Below, one piece after another: positions 61,878 to 64,000 of a stretch of 64,000 nucleotides of DNA. The stretch spans positions 204,675,231 through 204,739,230 of the forward strand of contig CM060912.1 of assembly GCA_030737875.1 (NCBI GenBank), written 5' to 3'. The stretch is from Allium sativum. Lineage: Eukaryota; Streptophyta; Magnoliopsida; Asparagales; Amaryllidaceae. The notes below the pieces were generated by a model, which did not search any database, had not been told where the DNA came from, and worked only from the letters and a program-made list of their open reading frames with translations. The position numbers were made by a program, and so were the translations under genes. Positions within the stretch are counted from its first letter, which is position 1, and the number at the start of each line of letters is the position of its first letter.

Positions 61878-62896
61878 ATGGCTGATCATCCTTTTGGATA
61901 GGGAAACCAGGCAAGACCTTGGTATTTTCCAGAATGGTTCCAACGATATCTCCGTACAGTGGAGCAAGTCCCTATTGATAATCCCTCCCCGGTGGGCCTG
62001 CAACCCCTACCGCTGAGGTAGCCTTTGATTTTTCTTGATTTTGTAAAATATTCGCAAACCTTGGTGGGAAATCATTCAGGAACAGAGGATTTTACTAACA
62101 CCCAATCTTGGATAATAGACTGCAAAAGGATTTTTGAAGCCACTGGTTGGCCAGACGAAGTAAAAAGGAAAATTATGGCCTAGTACTTAAAAGGGGACGC
62201 CCTTGAATGATGGACTTAGTATCAAGGGAGAATGAGGGTCGGATACTTGCATAGGCTGAATTCAAAACTTGCTTCGAAGCAAAGTTTCAGTGAAAAGCTT
62301 AGATGATAAACCAATTAGAGAAGTTTATTTATCCCAAGCAAGGAAGTTGAGCCTACAAGAGTATGTACCCAAATTTATCGAGTTAACTAAACTCGGTAGG
62401 GGATTGGTGGATATCCCGATGAACAAAGCCTTAAGATTTGTTAAGGATTAACTCCCCATTGAAGTACACCTTGTTAGCACAAGTAACATTCGCAGAAATC
62501 TTTGGAACCTTAGTGGAAACGACTATTTTATGCACAACTAAAGGACCTAATGAGAATAAGGATGGTGAGAAGGGATAAGGAAGTTCTAATAAGAATAAGA
62601 AGGAATGGTGGAAGAATAAGAAGAAAGGGGGTAAATTCAAGAAGGAAGCTAAAACTTGTATGAGGTGCTACCGCAAGGGCCATGAGATCAAGGATTGCAG
62701 GACTTCTTTGGCAAAGAAAGAATATAAAGGAAAGTGTTTCAACTGTCACGAGGAAGGGCACATGTCTATGGACTGCCCAAAGCCTAAAGTTATCCGAAGT
62801 GGCCAAAATTATGCATTGGAGGCGGCATTGATACATAGTCGACCCCCAAGAGACCAAGGTCAACCCGCACTTAAAGGTATAACCGCTATTTTATGA
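61878..62896 (+). pseudogene. Broken gypsy gag of element D with two zinc knuckles
   Basis: ATG at 61878 with a stop at codon 8. The capsid-like region (about 62090-62225) reads W-I-I-D-C-K-R-I-F-E, then P-D-E-V-K, then Y-L-K-G-D-A-L-E-stop-W, the retrotransposon gag pattern with Trp codons turned to stops. After a frameshift, 62269-62451 holds E-Y-V-P-K-F-I-E-L and K-A-L-R-F-V. The nucleocapsid part (62657-62776) has two complete CX2CX4HX4C knuckles (C-M-R-C...G-H...C and C-F-N-C...G-H...C), preceded by a Lys-rich stretch. Two knuckles are more than many plant gypsy Gags carry. Confidence 0.82.
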
Positions 62897-62902
62897 ATTT
62901 CC

Positions 62903-63289
62903 GTGTACGTAATCCATTATTTCATTTGTAAGAGGCTAGTTAATTTGTTGAACCTTCCCTTATCTATCTATAGCAATCCAATCGAGGTGGCCAACCCTAT
63001 CAGGGGAGCTAAATATCTTGAGTTTTTTTGCAAAGACCTAGTATTGGATTTCAACGATGTCGAATTCCTTTGCGCAGCAAATGCATTGGATTTTATCGGG
63101 TATGACCTTATCCTAGGCATGGATTGGCTATCATTTTATAGGGCCATCCTAGATTGCGATAAGAGAATAATTCGTCATAGGGGCCAAGGAGGACGTAGCC
63201 TGAGTGTACCTGTAATGTTAGGAACAAGGATAAAGCCTTATTATATTCCTTATCTCCTAGTTCAGAAGAATCATCTTCGATCTGCGTAG
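62903..63289 (+). pseudogene. Aspartic protease remnant of element D, catalytic motif lost
   Basis: A frame of 128 codons covers the later part of a retroviral-type aspartic protease: F-I...L-V-N-L-L-N-L near the start, then the conserved Y-D-L-I-L-G-M-D-W-L-S block and A-I-L-D-C. The catalytic Asp-Ser/Thr-Gly expected around 62915-62925 is absent: the frame goes from V-Y-V straight to I-H-Y-F-I, as if a few codons had been deleted. It would normally cut the Gag-Pol precursor. Confidence 0.75.
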
Positions 63290-63479
63290 TATGTGAGTTC
63301 TTGAACACCTTTGAGGAAGTTACGACACTTCCACCCCCACAGAGAAATCTCTTTTCGTACTGACCTAGAGAAGGATGTTGACCAATAGCTTTACCTTTAA
63401 GGCATATGGAACCTAAAGAAAGAAGGGAATTAGGTTAGCATATTTCATAATTACTACAGAAAGGCTTCATTTGGCAAAG

Positions 63480-64000
63480 TACCTCTGAATATGGTGCACC
63501 TATTGTGTTTGCCACCAAAGAAGATGGATTTCTAAGAATTTGCATGGATTATAGAGAGCTTAATAAGCCGACCAAAAAAAGAATAGGTACCCCTTACCTA
63601 GAATTGATGACCTATTCGACCACTTGGGAGGAGCACGAATATTTCCCCAATTAGACCTTACGACTGGACTTCATCAATTGAGGATCTCGGATGATAGTAA
63701 AGAAAAGACCGCATTTAGGATACCAGGTGGATTTTTTAAATGGGAAGTTATGCCCTTTGGACTGACGAATGCACCTGCCTTCTTTGTTGACCTCATGAGT
63801 ATAGTGTTTTGGGTCATTTTGAATAAAATTGTGGTAGTCTTCGTAGATGATATCCTTATATTTTCAAATGACAATAAAGAACATGAAAATCACTTAAGAC
63901 AAGGTTTAGGGATATTAAGAAGGAACCAATTGAAAGAAAAAAATTCCATGTTCCATTTCTGGAGGTAAGAAGTTATATTTTTGGGACATATAGTGTCAAG
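63480..64000 (+). pseudogene. Gypsy reverse transcriptase of element D, partial and frameshifted
   Basis: The fingers region has G-A-P-I-V-F, E-D-G-F-L-R and M-D-Y-R-E-L-N-K (63495-63575). A frameshift near 63580-63600 leads to the frame from 63624: [15 protein letters not shown] (first catalytic Asp), F-K-W-E-V-M-P-F-G-L-T-N-A-P-A and F-V-D-D-I-L-I-F-S (catalytic Asp pair, with F in place of the usual Y). A stop at 63966-63968 interrupts the thumb just before E-V-I-F-L-G-H-I-V-S at the window edge. The order and motifs are Ty3/gypsy. Confidence 0.88.

Larger units (their letters stand above)
61644..64000 (+). mobile_element. Element D interior (gypsy gag-pol remnants), runs off the window
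   Basis: Starts with the target duplication and primer site, then a leader of about 210 bases, broken gag (from 61878), protease (62903-63289) and reverse transcriptase (63480 onward). RNase H, integrase and the 3' LTR would lie right of the window. It is the only element here with pol, but stops and frameshifts throughout show it cannot act as the current protein source. Confidence 0.88.

Noticed and set aside
62528..62863. 111-codon minus-strand frame over the D nucleocapsid region
   Set aside because: Shadow of the plus-strand zinc-knuckle frame, which has complete CX2CX4HX4C motifs.

Overview
This window is plant nuclear DNA: very AT-rich, intergenic, and made almost entirely of nested LTR retrotransposons. 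No host gene, rRNA gene or convincing tRNA gene was found. The plant assignment rests on three things: Ty1/copia SIRE/Maximus-like and Ty3/gypsy-like elements, initiator-Met-tRNA primer sites (TGGTATCAGAGC or close variants) behind six LTRs, and a pseudogene of the 'putative plant transposon protein' type. The species cannot be named from the sequence.

Layout. Oldest layer, left: element C, a minus-strand copia-like element (29935-33650 and 43382 to about 44480) with a broken gag and two accessory reading frames. Element A1 (plus strand, gypsy-like, non-coding) ends at 29934 against C; A1 is split by element B (617-13154, plus strand, 4.5-kb LTRs, 3.5-kb non-coding interior) and by element E (17190-28071, minus strand, SIRE-like, gag only). 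Element A2 (33651-43381, minus strand, same family as A1) sits in C's leader and carries a truncated LTR of another family (about 37001-38883).

Right side: element D (plus strand, gypsy; LTR about 44480-47721, interior 61644-64000, running off the window) is the only one with gag, protease and reverse transcriptase, all broken. Element F (47722-61643, minus strand) is inserted next to D's LTR/primer-site junction. F has two 6.44-kb LTRs, about 99.4% identical by eye count, around only 1,040 bp of non-coding interior.

How the parts work together: A1, A2, B and F carry only cis signals (promoter, primer site, polypurine tract, hairpins), and C and E carry gag remnants at most. Any movement must have used proteins supplied in trans. 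The observations most worth following are the giant-LTR element F; the U3-like promoter module repeated three times in C, twice in front of accessory reading frames; a tandem hairpin unit shared by the LTRs of A1, A2 and D; and the clustering of nested insertions close to primer-binding sites.
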